The position numbers were made by a program, and so were the translations under genes. A stretch of 64,000 nt of DNA from Phenylobacterium sp. (GTDB lineage: Bacteria > Pseudomonadota > Alphaproteobacteria > Caulobacterales > Caulobacteraceae). Shown piece by piece: positions 26,359 through 34,027 of this stretch. Each line of letters begins with the position of its first letter. Position 1 is the stretch's first letter. The stretch lies in assembly GCF_004297125.1 (NCBI RefSeq), contig NZ_SCVD01000021.1, positions 310,001 through 374,000 of the forward strand. The letters run 5' to 3'. The notes under the pieces were generated by a model. The model searched no databases and had not been told where the DNA came from. It saw nothing but the letters and a program-made list of their open reading frames with translations.

Positions 26359-26997
26359 ATGCAAGTCCAAGTCACCGGCAAGCACGTCGATGTCGGCGAG
26401 GCTCTGCGCACGCGAGTCTCCGACGAACTCACCACCAGTATCGCGAAATATTTCGACCGTGACGGCGGCGGCGCCGACGTGGTCGTCAGCCGAGAGGGAA
26501 GCGCTTTTAAGGTCGACTGCGCCGTCACGCTGGCTTCGGGCCAGCAACTCACCACGCAAGGGGTCGGCGGCGACGCCCACCTGGCCTTCGACGCGGCGCT
26601 GGAGAAGATGTCCAAGCGCATCCGCCGGTACAAGAACCGGCTGAAGGACCACCATCCCCAGGCCGTGGCCGCCAACCGGGCCGAGAGCGCGGCCTATTTC
26701 GTCATCGCGTCCACCGACATGGACGAGGAGGAAGACGACAACGAAGCCGAGGCCCCCGCCTTCGGCGAGCCGATGATCATCGCCGAAACCGAGCGCCCGA
26801 TCCGCTCGATGACGGTTTCTATGGCGGTCATGGAATTGGACCTGACCGAAGCTCAAACAATCGTGTTCCGAAACGCCGCGCACGGCGGACTTTCGGTGGT
26901 ATATCGCCGCCCCGATGGGAATATCGGCTGGATCGATCCCGAGCGGACCAAGGGCCGCAACGGATCCGAGGGGGATGGGGCTGGTCCGGCCCACTGA
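26359..26997 (+). CDS. hpf: Ribosome hibernation promoting factor, long form
   Basis: 212 residues from ATG 26,359. The N-terminal domain (VQVTGKHVDVGEALRTRV, then AHLAFDAALEKMSKRIRRYK) binds the 30S decoding site and blocks translation in stationary phase. A linker with acidic stretch DEEEDDNEAEA leads to the C-terminal dimerisation domain (SMTVSMAVMELDLTEAQTIV; GLSVVYRRPDGNIGWIDP), so it should form 100S ribosome dimers alone. An upstream in-frame ATG at 26,302 overlaps the ExoD gene and adds residues without family character. The rpoN-hpf-ptsN order is conserved. Confidence 0.93.
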   Translation: MQVQVTGKHVDVGEALRTRVSDELTTSIAKYFDRDGGGADVVVSREGSAFKVDCAVTLASGQQLTTQGVGGDAHLAFDAALEKMSKRIRRYKNRLKDHHPQAVAANRAESAAYFVIASTDMDEEEDDNEAEAPAFGEPMIIAETERPIRSMTVSMAVMELDLTEAQTIVFRNAAHGGLSVVYRRPDGNIGWIDPERTKGRNGSEGDGAGPAH

Positions 26998-27011
26998 TCG
27001 AAGGCCTGCGT

Positions 27012-27035
27012 GGGCCCGCCTGCCCCGGCGGGTCC
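27012..27035 (+). terminator. Hairpin after hpf
   Basis: GGGCCCGCC (27,012-27,020) pairs with GGCGGGTCC (27,027-27,035) with one G-U pair. It lies between the hpf stop and ptsN, 30 bp before the ptsN ATG. There is no T run, so it may be a weak terminator or a processing site. Confidence 0.45.
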
Positions 27036-27064
27036 GCGTCGATTAGGGTTAACTCTTCAAGACC

Positions 27065-27532
27065 ATGAACATCGGCGAATTGCTGGATCGCACGGCGATC
27101 TCGACGCGTGTGAGCGCGGCTAACAAGAAGAAGGCCCTGGCGGTGATCGCGGAGATCGCGGCCCGGAACTTCGGCCTCGAGCCCGGGCAGGTCCTGGACG
27201 CCCTGGCGGAGCGCGAGGTCGCCGGCTCCACCGGGGTCGGCCACGGCGTCGCCGTCCCCCATGCCCGCCTGGAAGGCCTTCAGCGCATGCGCGGCGTCTT
27301 CGTGCGCCTGGAACAGCCGGTGGAGTTCGAGTCGGTGGACGACCAGCCCGTCGACCTGTTGTTCGCGCTGTTCGCGCCGAAGAACGCCGGCGCCGAGCAT
27401 CTGCGCGCCCTGGCCCGTGTCTCGCGCCTGCTGCGCCAGGGCGAGCTGCGCGAACAGCTCCGCAAGGCCCGCAGCGCCGACGCTGTGCATGCGCTGCTGG
27501 TGCAGGACATCTCCGCCCGCCCGGCGGCCTGA
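27065..27532 (+). CDS. ptsN: Nitrogen PTS enzyme IIA
   Basis: 155 residues, the usual EIIA-Ntr size. The phosphorylated His is in GHGVAVPHARLEG (residue about 66). EIIA-Ntr takes phosphate from the PtsP-NPr relay and regulates nitrogen, potassium and (p)ppGpp responses by protein contacts rather than sugar uptake. The position after rpoN and hpf supports the name. A GC-rich hairpin follows the stop. Confidence 0.94.
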   Translation: MNIGELLDRTAISTRVSAANKKKALAVIAEIAARNFGLEPGQVLDALAEREVAGSTGVGHGVAVPHARLEGLQRMRGVFVRLEQPVEFESVDDQPVDLLFALFAPKNAGAEHLRALARVSRLLRQGELREQLRKARSADAVHALLVQDISARPAA

Positions 27533-27546
27533 GCGCGCACGAAAAA

Positions 27547-27566
27547 GGCCGGCCTTGCAGCCGGCC
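27547..27566 (+). terminator. Hairpin after ptsN
   Basis: GGCCGGC (27,547-27,553), loop CTTGCA, GCCGGCC (27,560-27,566), preceded by an A run and followed by CCTTCCT. It lies between ptsN and the convergent DUF1150 gene, so the A run could serve as a T run for the opposite strand. Confidence 0.65.
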
Positions 27567-27593
27567 CCTTCCTCGATGCGATTTGCGTTCGGA

Positions 27594-27851
27594 TTAGTGG
27601 ACCGACACCGGCGCCAGCTCGTGGGCGAGGGCCGCGGCCATCGCCGAGTCCTTGTCGGTCAGTACGGCCAAGCGCTCGCCGTCGGCGCGATGCACCGCGT
27701 ACAGCGTCTGGTCGGGATCGAGCTCGAAGCTCTGGATTTGCGCCGCGGGCGTGCTGGCGATGATCTCTGCCGCCTTGATGGGACGGACATAGACCAAATT
27801 CGGGGCGCCCAGCGCCGCGAACGCTTCAGTCGTAAGAATGGGCGTCATCAT
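27594..27851 (-). CDS. DUF1150 family protein
   Basis: 85 residues from ATG 27,851, with another ATG directly after it. The sequence (LTTEAFAALGAPNLVYVRPI, then SFELDPDQTLYAVHRADGER) is typical of the small DUF1150 proteins of alphaproteobacteria, which usually lie next to small heat-shock genes. The function is unknown. GGAGG precedes the start with close spacing. It is downstream of hsp20 on the same strand, 110 bp away, so co-expression is likely. Confidence 0.82.
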   Translation of the reverse strand: MMTPILTTEAFAALGAPNLVYVRPIKAAEIIASTPAAQIQSFELDPDQTLYAVHRADGERLAVLTDKDSAMAAALAHELAPVSVH

Positions 27852-27961
27852 GACCACCTCCGTGAAACTCAACGCTCCGATAGGCCGCAGGTTCAGCGCA
27901 CCTATCTTTTGTAAGGACCCCGGCTCATCCGGCAGTCCCGCTGGTTAGTCTTTGTCGAAGC

Positions 27962-28387
27962 TCAGCCGGCGGTGCGGATCGGGATGGAATGCACCCGTTT
28001 TTCCGGCTCCGGCCTCGCCAGATCGATGTGGAGCAGGCCGTGCTCCAGGGTCGCTCCATCCACCACCATCCCGTCGGCCAGGACGAAGCTTCGGACGAAG
28101 CCCCGGGCGGCGATGCCTCGATGCAGATAGGCATCCTCGGACTTCCCCGTGGCCTGGCCTTCGCGCTTGCCGGCCACCACCAGCTGGCGGTCTTCGACGG
28201 TCACGCTGAGCTGGTCGGGCGAGAAGCCCGCGACGGCCAGGGTGATGCGAAGGGCGCCTTCGCCGCGATCCTCCACATTGTAGGGTGGATAGCTCTCGGC
28301 CGCGGCCTTAGCCGCCCGTTCGATCAGGCTTCGGGTATGTTCGAAGCCCAGCAGAAACGGGCTGTCGAAAATCAGACTACGGTTCAT
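27962..28387 (-). CDS. Small heat-shock protein (Hsp20/IbpA family)
   Basis: 141 residues. An alpha-crystallin domain spans residues about 33-125: YNVEDRGEGALRITLAVAGFSPDQLSV (core part LAVAGFSPDQLSVTVED), LVVAGKRE, and the closing GLLHIDLARPEPE. The C-terminal anchoring motif IPI (SIPIRT) is present. Small heat-shock proteins bind unfolding proteins and hold them for refolding by DnaK/ClpB. The mRNA leader folds into a ROSE-like thermometer, so translation should rise at heat-shock temperature. DUF1150 follows. Confidence 0.93.
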   Translation of the reverse strand: MNRSLIFDSPFLLGFEHTRSLIERAAKAAAESYPPYNVEDRGEGALRITLAVAGFSPDQLSVTVEDRQLVVAGKREGQATGKSEDAYLHRGIAARGFVRSFVLADGMVVDGATLEHGLLHIDLARPEPEKRVHSIPIRTAG

Positions 28388-28453
28388 TCCTCAGAGTCCT
28401 CGCTGGAAGCGACTCTCCGATCGAACCGCCCGGCATCGGCTCGGTTCGACCGG
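28388..28453 (-). promoter_or_regulatory. ROSE-like RNA thermometer upstream of hsp20
   Basis: On the mRNA strand the last leader hairpin is AGAG-UCGCU, loop UCCAGCG, AGGA-CUCU (28,416 down to 28,393). AGAG pairs with CUCU, and UCGCU pairs with AGGA with one bulged G. This is the U(U/C)GCU against AGGA arrangement that defines ROSE elements. The AGGA is 9 nt before the AUG, so it is the probable Shine-Dalgarno. Just upstream a 12-bp hairpin (28,417-28,453: CCGGTCGAACCG with CGGTTCGATCGG, one G-U pair) supplies the usual second stem. Confidence 0.75.
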
Positions 28454-28605
28454 ACCCAGCTTATGTGGGAACCCGCACCGCCTTGATCAATGATGGGCGT
28501 GGAAGACCCAGATGGCCCCGCGTCGTGTTCAGCCGCTGGAACAGCAGGTCGGGCGCCGGCGCCCCGTCGTGCATTGGGCTTACGAGGCTACGGATCGTGG
28601 ACGCG

Positions 28606-29127
28606 TCACTTGGCGTAGAAGCTGAGGGTGGCGGAGTCGTGGAACGCCTTGCCGTCGGCCGCCACCACGCGGATTTCCATCTTGTGCGGCCCGGGCTTCA
28701 CGATCCCCGCGGGCAGGGTCACGCGGAAGCCCGACGGCGTCACGGCCCCGGTCTTGTAGTAGGCCGCCACGTCCTGGCGCTCGCCGCCGTAGTTCGTGCC
28801 GTAGGCGACGCCGTCGATAACGATGTCGATGGCCTTGCCCGCGGTCCTGGCCACCGGGTCGAAGCCGAAGCCGGAGAAGGTGGTGGGCTGCCCGGACTGG
28901 ATCGTGGCGGGGATGTTCAGCGGGTCCTGCGCCCCGTTGATCATGTCGAGCGTGAAGACCGCCATCTCCGGGCGCTTGGCCAGGCCGGCGGACGCCGGCG
29001 GCATGACCGTGGGTGCGCCCGCGGCGGCTGCGGCCGCCGCGGCGACCGCAGCGGGGCGGGGCTTCGGCTTGTCGCAGGCCGAGACGGTCAGGAGCAGGAT
29101 CGCGGCGAGCGGCAGGGCGGCTTTCAC
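28606..29127 (-). CDS. Hypothetical lipoprotein
   Basis: 173 residues from GTG 29,127, chosen because GGAG lies 9 bp upstream and it gives a clean lipoprotein signal (ALPLAAILLLTVSAC, then DKPKPRP). An Ala-rich, Pro-rich linker (residues about 20-45) leads to a globular part (MAVFTLDMINGAQDPLNIPATI; FSGFGFDPVARTAGKAID; GPHKMEIRVVAADGK) that looks like a beta-sandwich. I do not recognise the family. It should be anchored in the periplasm or at the outer membrane. Confidence 0.75.
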   Translation of the reverse strand: MKAALPLAAILLLTVSACDKPKPRPAAVAAAAAAAAGAPTVMPPASAGLAKRPEMAVFTLDMINGAQDPLNIPATIQSGQPTTFSGFGFDPVARTAGKAIDIVIDGVAYGTNYGGERQDVAAYYKTGAVTPSGFRVTLPAGIVKPGPHKMEIRVVAADGKAFHDSATLSFYAK

Positions 29128-29349
29128 GGTCGGATCTCCGAGGTCGAGAGGGTTGATTGCCACAACGCCGGGGTGCGGAGAAGCGGTTCGGCGTTCCGCG
29201 CCGCCGCGATGATCCCCAGTGATGCGGCGACCAGCGGCGGCCGCCGGCCGGCCCGCTCGCGGGCACGGCCAGCGCCCCCAGGGCCCCGGCGCCCTCGCGG
29301 AGTTGGGGCGAACGACCTCCGCGCCCGACGGCGCGGAGGTCGCCGGACG

Positions 29350-29979
29350 CTAGGTCGCGATTCCTTCGGCGATCAAGGCGCGCCGCCGGCGGAGGGACGC
29401 GCCCGCCAGGCCGAAGCCGGCGATCATCAGGGCCCATGTCGCAGGTTCCGGCACGGCGGGAAGGTCTAGTTCGCCCGCCAGGGTCAGGCTGTTGATCGGC
29501 CGGGGGACCGTGCGGTTGAGGACGCCCACGCCTTCGAAGGCGCCGCTGGCGCCCAGGAAGCGGCCGGTTCCTCCGGTGACGACGTAGTGGACGAAGGAAT
29601 CGAAATAGCCCGGCATGCCGGCGATCGCGACCAGTTCTCCGGCCGTCGTCCCGAACAGCTCGTCGCCCAGGTCGAAGGCGAAGCTGAACGACCCGCCGGT
29701 GTAGCTGGAGCCCACGCCGGGGGGTGGCGGAACCAGGCAGTGCGCCTGGCTGGGCCCGAAGGCTCCGAAGTTCGACGCGCCGCTGGTCGTGGCGGTCAGG
29801 GGCGAGAAGCTGACCATGACCTGGCCCGCGGCGCAGGAAGGATTCGGCGCTGGGGGTGGGGTGTCGTTGGTGAAGCTGCCGCTGAAGGCCACGACCGCCG
29901 CGCTGGCGGGCGCCGCGGCGCAGATCGAGAACACGGCCAGCAGAGCGCCTGGCAGCGTGTAGGGGAAGACGCGGTTCAT
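29350..29979 (-). CDS. PEP-CTERM sorted secreted protein
   Basis: 209 residues from ATG 29,979, with GGAG 6 bp upstream. A signal peptide (PGALLAVFSICAAAPASAA) is followed by a beta-rich body with Phe-Gly-Ser segments (GGSFSFAFDLGDELFG; GGTGRFLGASGAFEGVG). The C-terminus has the sorting signal VPEPATWALMIAGFGLAG followed by SLRRRRA, the PEPAxxW-type form common in Caulobacterales and Sphingomonadales. Such proteins are cleaved and anchored by an exosortase. No exosortase or polysaccharide genes are adjacent. The actual function is unknown. Confidence 0.82.
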   Translation of the reverse strand: MNRVFPYTLPGALLAVFSICAAAPASAAVVAFSGSFTNDTPPPAPNPSCAAGQVMVSFSPLTATTSGASNFGAFGPSQAHCLVPPPPGVGSSYTGGSFSFAFDLGDELFGTTAGELVAIAGMPGYFDSFVHYVVTGGTGRFLGASGAFEGVGVLNRTVPRPINSLTLAGELDLPAVPEPATWALMIAGFGLAGASLRRRRALIAEGIAT

Positions 29980-30386
29980 GCTATTCTCCGGTTGTCTGGG
30001 CCGCCCGAAGCGGCGGGTCCAGACGAGGCGGATCGCGGCGCGCAGGGGAATGATGGACCTCTGACGGTTTGCCGATGGTTTTCTAATCTCGTCTGGAATC
30101 AGGGTTTGTGCGCCGCGCCGCTCATACGGACGGGCGTCCCGGCGACGGTGGAATCCGCAGTCCGGGCGAGTCTGGCCGCGGGCCGTCTGCTGCGCCACAA
30201 GACGACGACGCGGTTCGTGCCGGTGTCGCCCCATGCGCACCGACATGCGGTTCATCGCCCGTGCCGAGAGCGCGGCCTGTCGAACGCTGGGAAGCGCGAT
30301 GCGGCCTGAGGCTGCATTTTTGGCTCGCCTGTGCAACTCATAGATGCAAGCCTTGCGAAACGCATCCTCGCGAGAGACCCACGTCC
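29980..30386. other. Intergenic gap of 407 bp with no recognised gene
   Basis: The gap separates the divergent PEP-CTERM and hypothetical genes and presumably holds both promoters. Short open frames cross it but have no family character. An AT-richer patch (GGTTTTCTAATCTCG near 30,080) is the only visible promoter-like stretch. Confidence 0.5.
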
Positions 30387-31217
30387 ATGGCGGAAATCCT
30401 GATCGACGGAGAACTCTTCCTCCGCTGGCTCCGCAGCGATGCGGCGGATCTCGCCTTGCTGGCCGGCTGCGAGTTCGATGATGGCGAGCGGGAAAACCTG
30501 TTGTCGGTGACGGGCGCCGACCGGCGACGCCAGGTCCTGATCTGCGTCGACGACAGGGGCGAGGCTCGCATCGCCTTCAGCCGCCTTTCCAAGGGCTTCC
30601 CCGTTGTCCCGCCCGGCCATCCGCTGATCGCTGCGGTGGAGGCTGGGCTTTCTCTTCAGGAGCGGGCCGACCGGGAGGCCCAACAGGAGATGGGACCCGA
30701 GTTCGCGATCCAGTTCACGTCTTCCGTTGACCTGAACCGGGTCCACGCAGCCGTCATGGCGTTCCGCGCCAACCGGCTGCCGGAGGAGGCGGAGCGATAC
30801 GATCAGTTCGACGCGTTGAAGCGCAACAGGCTCTATGCCCAAGGCGCCCGGATCGCCGAACGCTGGCGGGATCTGGCCAAAGCCGCGGGGGCGCCCTGGG
30901 CCGACATCGCGCTGAATCTCGCCTGGTTCCTTCGGGTCACCGAACAGCCGCTGCGCGCCATTTCGGCGGTGGAAGAATTCTGGCGCGCCAGGGGACCTCG
31001 ACCTTCCCCGCGCCTGCGCGCGGCGCTGGCGACGGTCGAAGCCGCCGCGTACACGGACAAGTTCGAACGCCGTGGCGGCCAGCGGCCCGATCTGGTCGCA
31101 GCCTGGAACGCCATCGGCCGGGCATGGGCGATCGAAGCCGAACGCGATCATCCCGAAGTCAGCAGCGTCTATCGCAGGCTCGAGGGGTTCGGCCCCGATC
31201 CGCGACGGAGCCGCTGA
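30387..31217 (+). CDS. Hypothetical protein, helical C-terminal half
   Basis: 276 residues from ATG 30,387. The first 90 residues are mixed (EILIDGELFLRWLRSDAADLA in part; LICVDDRGEARIAFSRLSKGFPVVPPGHPLI). The rest is helical and TPR-like in character (RLYAQGARIAERWRDLAKAAG; ALNLAWFLRVTEQPLRAISAVEEFW; VAAWNAIGRAWAIEAERD). There is no signal peptide or membrane segment, so it is probably cytoplasmic. The open frame extends upstream to 30,108, but those residues look non-coding. It is the last gene before the presumed island junction and has a strong terminator behind it. Confidence 0.65.
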   Translation: MAEILIDGELFLRWLRSDAADLALLAGCEFDDGERENLLSVTGADRRRQVLICVDDRGEARIAFSRLSKGFPVVPPGHPLIAAVEAGLSLQERADREAQQEMGPEFAIQFTSSVDLNRVHAAVMAFRANRLPEEAERYDQFDALKRNRLYAQGARIAERWRDLAKAAGAPWADIALNLAWFLRVTEQPLRAISAVEEFWRARGPRPSPRLRAALATVEAAAYTDKFERRGGQRPDLVAAWNAIGRAWAIEAERDHPEVSSVYRRLEGFGPDPRRSR

Positions 31218-31257
31218 GCGGTTCGCGAGCGGTTTCCGGCGAAGCCCGAAACGGAGA

Positions 31258-31284
31258 AAGCCCGCCGGGTTTGCCGGCGGGCTT
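31258..31284. terminator. Strong palindromic terminator
   Basis: AAGCCCGCCGG (31,258-31,268), loop GTTTG, CCGGCGGGCTT (31,274-31,284) is a perfect 11-bp stem. It works in both directions: after the hypothetical gene on the plus strand and, before integration, after the tRNA-Ala on the minus strand whose 3' end lies 4 bp away. Confidence 0.85.
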
Positions 31285-31287
31285 CCA

Positions 31288-31332
31288 TGGTGGAGCTAAG
31301 CGGAGTCGAACCGCTGACCTCTTGAATGCCAT
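31288..31332 (-). other. Attachment site: 3' half of tRNA-Ala(GGC)
   Basis: Read on the minus strand, 31,332 to 31,288 gives the end of an anticodon loop with GGC, the 3' anticodon strand TTCAAG, the T arm AGCGGTTCGACTCCGCT, the acceptor strand TAGCTCC, A and CCA. The 5' half (expected to start GGAGCTA) is absent: the adjoining sequence GGCCTCCGGGGCCC does not fit. A 45-bp core running from anticodon loop to CCA beside an integrase is the standard att site of tRNA-integrating islands. The intact tRNA should lie at the other end of the element. Confidence 0.8.
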
Positions 31333-31442
31333 GGGCCCCGGAGGCCATTTTCGGCCTGTTTCAGGCGATCTCATTTCGTTTCTAACTCATTGTAGGAGTT
31401 GAAGAAATGGAGGACTTGGGCAAAACTGGGAACGGGTGAAAC

Positions 31443-31484
31443 CTGGGTACCAATTTTGCCTGTTGGTACCCATGCGGTACCCAG
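31443..31484. promoter_or_regulatory. GGTACC boxes upstream of the integrase
   Basis: CTGGGTACC (31,443-31,451) and GGTACCCAG (31,476-31,484) form a perfect 9-bp inverted repeat, with a third GGTACC at 31,465-31,470. They lie between the att core and the integrase ATG. They fit arm-type binding sites for the integrase or its excisionase, or an operator for self-repression. Confidence 0.55.
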
Positions 31485-31500
31485 AAAAGGGCCTCCTGCG

Positions 31501-32832
31501 ATGCCGAAACTGACTGAAAAACTGGTCGCCGCACTGGCCCCGGAGGCCGCGGAGTACGTCGTTTGGGACACCGAGGTGACCGGCCTGGGCGTGCGGGTCC
31601 GGCCCACCGGCTCAAAAAGCTTCATCCTGGTCTACCGGCGGGGCGGCAAGAAACGGAAGCACACCATGGGTCCGCTGCGGGCGGACTATGGCGTGAAGGA
31701 AGCCCGCGACCGCGCCGGCGATCTGCTGCACGGCTTGCGCAGCGGCGTCGACCCACAGGACGCCAAGGCCGAGGAACGCGGGGCGATCAGCGTCTCCGAA
31801 CTCGCCGACGCCTACCTGGAGGACGGTCCCGCGCTGAAGCCCGAGAAGAAGGCGAGCAGCTGGGACACCGATCGCGGGATCTTCAAGAACCACGTCAAGC
31901 CGCTGATCGGCCGGATCCTCGCCCGCGAAGTCACGAAGAACGACGTGGCGATGATGCAGCTCGACATCTCGAAGGGGAAGACCGCCAGGTCCGAGAAGAC
32001 CGGTCACCGGCGCCGCTCCAACGTGAAGGGCGGCAAGCGAATCGCCTCCATGGCCGTCGTGGTGCTCGCCGCCTGCTACCAGTGGGGGATCGAAACCGGC
32101 CGGGTGACCCACAATCCGGCGCGCGGCGTCAAAGGCTTCAAGACGACGCGCCGCGAGCGCTATCTCTCGGAAAGGGAGGTCGCCTGCTTCAGCGAAGCGA
32201 TCGCCGAGATCGAGCGCGAACAGCCGCACATGGAGGTGATGGCGGACGCCGTGCGGCTGCTGATGCTCACGGGCTGCCGGAAGAGCGAGATCCTGACCCT
32301 GGAATGGGCCTGGGTCGACTGGACCAAGAGCTGCCTGCGGCTGCCGGACTCGAAGACCGGCGCCAAGGTCGTTCCGCTCGCCGACGCCGCCGTGACCATC
32401 CTGAAGCGCCGCTGGGAGGCGAACCGCCCCGAGCCGGACATGCGCGGGCACAATTCCGGCGAACATCCGGAGCCGAAGCGTCGCTCGCCTTTCGTGCTGC
32501 CCGCCATGAAGGGCGACGGCTGCTATGTCGGTCTCGGCCATCACTGGGAAATGGTCCGCGTCCGGGCGAACCAGGTCTCGCGCACGCGGGCGCAGGAGGC
32601 CGGCGATCACCCCGATGATGTCGCGCCGCTGACCAATGTCCGCCTGCACGATCTGCGGCACAGTTTCGCCAGCTTTGCCATCGCTGATGGCGCGTCGCTG
32701 TTCATGGTCGGCAAGGTGCTCGGCCACAAGCAGTCGCGCACAACGGAAATCTACGCCCACCTGAGCGACGACCCGATCAAGCAGGTTGCGAACCGCACCG
32801 CGTCCCGCGTGGCCGCCGCAATGGGCGGATAG
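31501..32832 (+). CDS. int: Tyrosine recombinase (P4-type integrase)
   Basis: 443 residues from ATG 31,501. The N-terminal arm-binding domain (LTEKLVAALAPEAAEYVVWD, TGLGVRVRPTGSKSFILVYR) is the DUF4102 type of tRNA-targeting integrases. A core-binding SAM-like domain follows (ISVSELADAYLEDGPALKPEK). The catalytic domain has all expected residues: Arg in LTGCRKSEILTLEW, His-x-x-Arg in VRLHDLRHSFASF, His in LGHKQSRTTE and the nucleophile Tyr in EIYAHL. The gene appears intact. It lies 170 bp from the tRNA-Ala att core, so it is probably the enzyme that inserted the island to its right. Confidence 0.93.
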   Translation: MPKLTEKLVAALAPEAAEYVVWDTEVTGLGVRVRPTGSKSFILVYRRGGKKRKHTMGPLRADYGVKEARDRAGDLLHGLRSGVDPQDAKAEERGAISVSELADAYLEDGPALKPEKKASSWDTDRGIFKNHVKPLIGRILAREVTKNDVAMMQLDISKGKTARSEKTGHRRRSNVKGGKRIASMAVVVLAACYQWGIETGRVTHNPARGVKGFKTTRRERYLSEREVACFSEAIAEIEREQPHMEVMADAVRLLMLTGCRKSEILTLEWAWVDWTKSCLRLPDSKTGAKVVPLADAAVTILKRRWEANRPEPDMRGHNSGEHPEPKRRSPFVLPAMKGDGCYVGLGHHWEMVRVRANQVSRTRAQEAGDHPDDVAPLTNVRLHDLRHSFASFAIADGASLFMVGKVLGHKQSRTTEIYAHLSDDPIKQVANRTASRVAAAMGG

Positions 32833-33230
32833 GCGGGCGGGCTTCACGAGCCCACGGTGGACCGTGATCATGGGACACAACCGGCCCATTCGCACCCTGT
32901 TGGGTCGTCCGAGCGTCTATGCCTCGAGCTGAGGTGGGCGGACCGAACGCGTCCGAGCGGGCCCTCGCGAGCGCCGCGCATGGCGCCGACAACACTTTGG
33001 GTAGGGGGAACCCGGATTCGGCGAGCAGCGCGGCGGCCTCGCCGCCACTCAGTCCCGCCGACACGTCCAGCCAGTCCTGCGCGTCCAGCAACGCCGGACC
33101 GGGGGCGTGCTGATCCAGACGCTGGGCCGGCTAACCTGCGGGACTTGGCGGGCAGTCGCGTTCGTGCGCGGGCGAAACCGGCGCGACGGGCGCCCCGTTG
33201 AACCTATCCGACGATGGCTCAGGGGGCCCC
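32833..33230. other. 398-bp gap after the integrase
   Basis: No intact gene is recognised. On the minus strand the stretch 33,091 down to about 32,900 reads LDAQDWLDVSAGLSGGEAAA and LLAESGFPLPKVLSAP, which has protein-like character and could be the remnant of a lost gene. No match to a known family is evident. Confidence 0.4.
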
Positions 33231-33433
33231 TTGACCGATCCGAACGCCCGGTTGGTTCTCTATGTCGAGGATGATCCCGCAGTCCTCAAACTCGGCGTCG
33301 TGGCCCTGGAAGACGCGGGTTCCGGGTTGAGCCCGTCCAATCGGGCGTCGACGCTATTCGTGAGCTCGAGCAGTCCGGCGCGTCTTTCCGCGCGCTGGTG
33401 ACGGACATCGACCTGCCGGGCGGGCCCAACTGA
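33231..33433 (+). pseudogene. Response-regulator receiver remnant, frameshifted
   Basis: From TTG 33,231 the frame reads VLYVEDDPAVLKLGVVALED, the acidic pocket of a receiver domain. Near 33,317 one base is missing. In the corrected frame it continues FRVEPVQSGVDAIRELEQSG and FRALVTDIDLPGG, with the phospho-acceptor Asp, and then stops at 33,431. The second half of the domain (switch Thr and Lys) is absent. It is a dead receiver gene, possibly once partnered with the hybrid kinase downstream. Confidence 0.75.
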
Positions 33434-34027
33434 CGACCGTCGAGTCCGAGCGCGACGTATTGCATGAACTTGCAGGCAGAGGCGCGGAACCTCCAAGCTT
33501 CGGACACAGCCAAGCTACATCGACGCAAACCGTAGCTATCCAATCGGGCGCTTGAAAGCGTCACGTCTTGCGCGCGAAGCAAGACTTGACGCGGGAACCC
33601 CATCTGATCCTGGAGAGAGTCCGCGCACCGTCAGGCGATGACGGCGGGGCGCGCCGCCAAACCGCCGCCGGCCCCAAAGGGGCGGCCACGCCGGCGCACC
33701 GCAAGAGCCGCTGTTTGAGCGGCGGGCTGCGCGCGACCGACGGGCGCTGTCCGAACCCGATGGGGGCGTTGCGGGGCAGGCTGTGCAAAAACTCCGGAAG
33801 GTCGTCGGGTACGATCACCACGCCGTAGTCAGCACGAGAAGACCCGGCTCGCGGCATCATCAGCTAGGCCTCCAGGGTGCTCGACGACAGGCTGCCAGGA
33901 GCACGGGCTCTGAGCGTAAGTGAGCCCGAATGTCGCAGTGCTGGCGGCGTTCGACAGCGCAATGTTAACCGTGCCTTCCCTATTCACCCGTCATCTCGAA
34001 GGCCAGAAGCAGGCTTAGGGGCGACGG
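33434..34027. other. 594-bp gap with no recognised gene
   Basis: Open frames of up to about 100 codons exist on both strands but none has a recognisable family, ribosome site or start context. The segment probably holds decayed remnants after the receiver pseudogene and the upstream region of the kinase gene. Confidence 0.4.

Noticed and set aside
30108..30386. Longer N-terminus for the hypothetical protein at 30,387
   Set aside because: The added residues are Arg/Pro/Gly-rich noise and contain no ribosome site; the ATG at 30,387 starts protein-like sequence.
31288..31332. A complete tRNA gene at the integrase
   Set aside because: The T arm and 3' acceptor strand are perfect, but no GGAGCTA 5' acceptor strand or D arm is present upstream on the minus strand; only the 3' half exists.
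33561..33860. 99-codon minus-strand open frame in the gap before the hybrid kinase
   Set aside because: No ribosome site, no recognisable family, and equally long frames occur on the other strand; left as unannotated gap.
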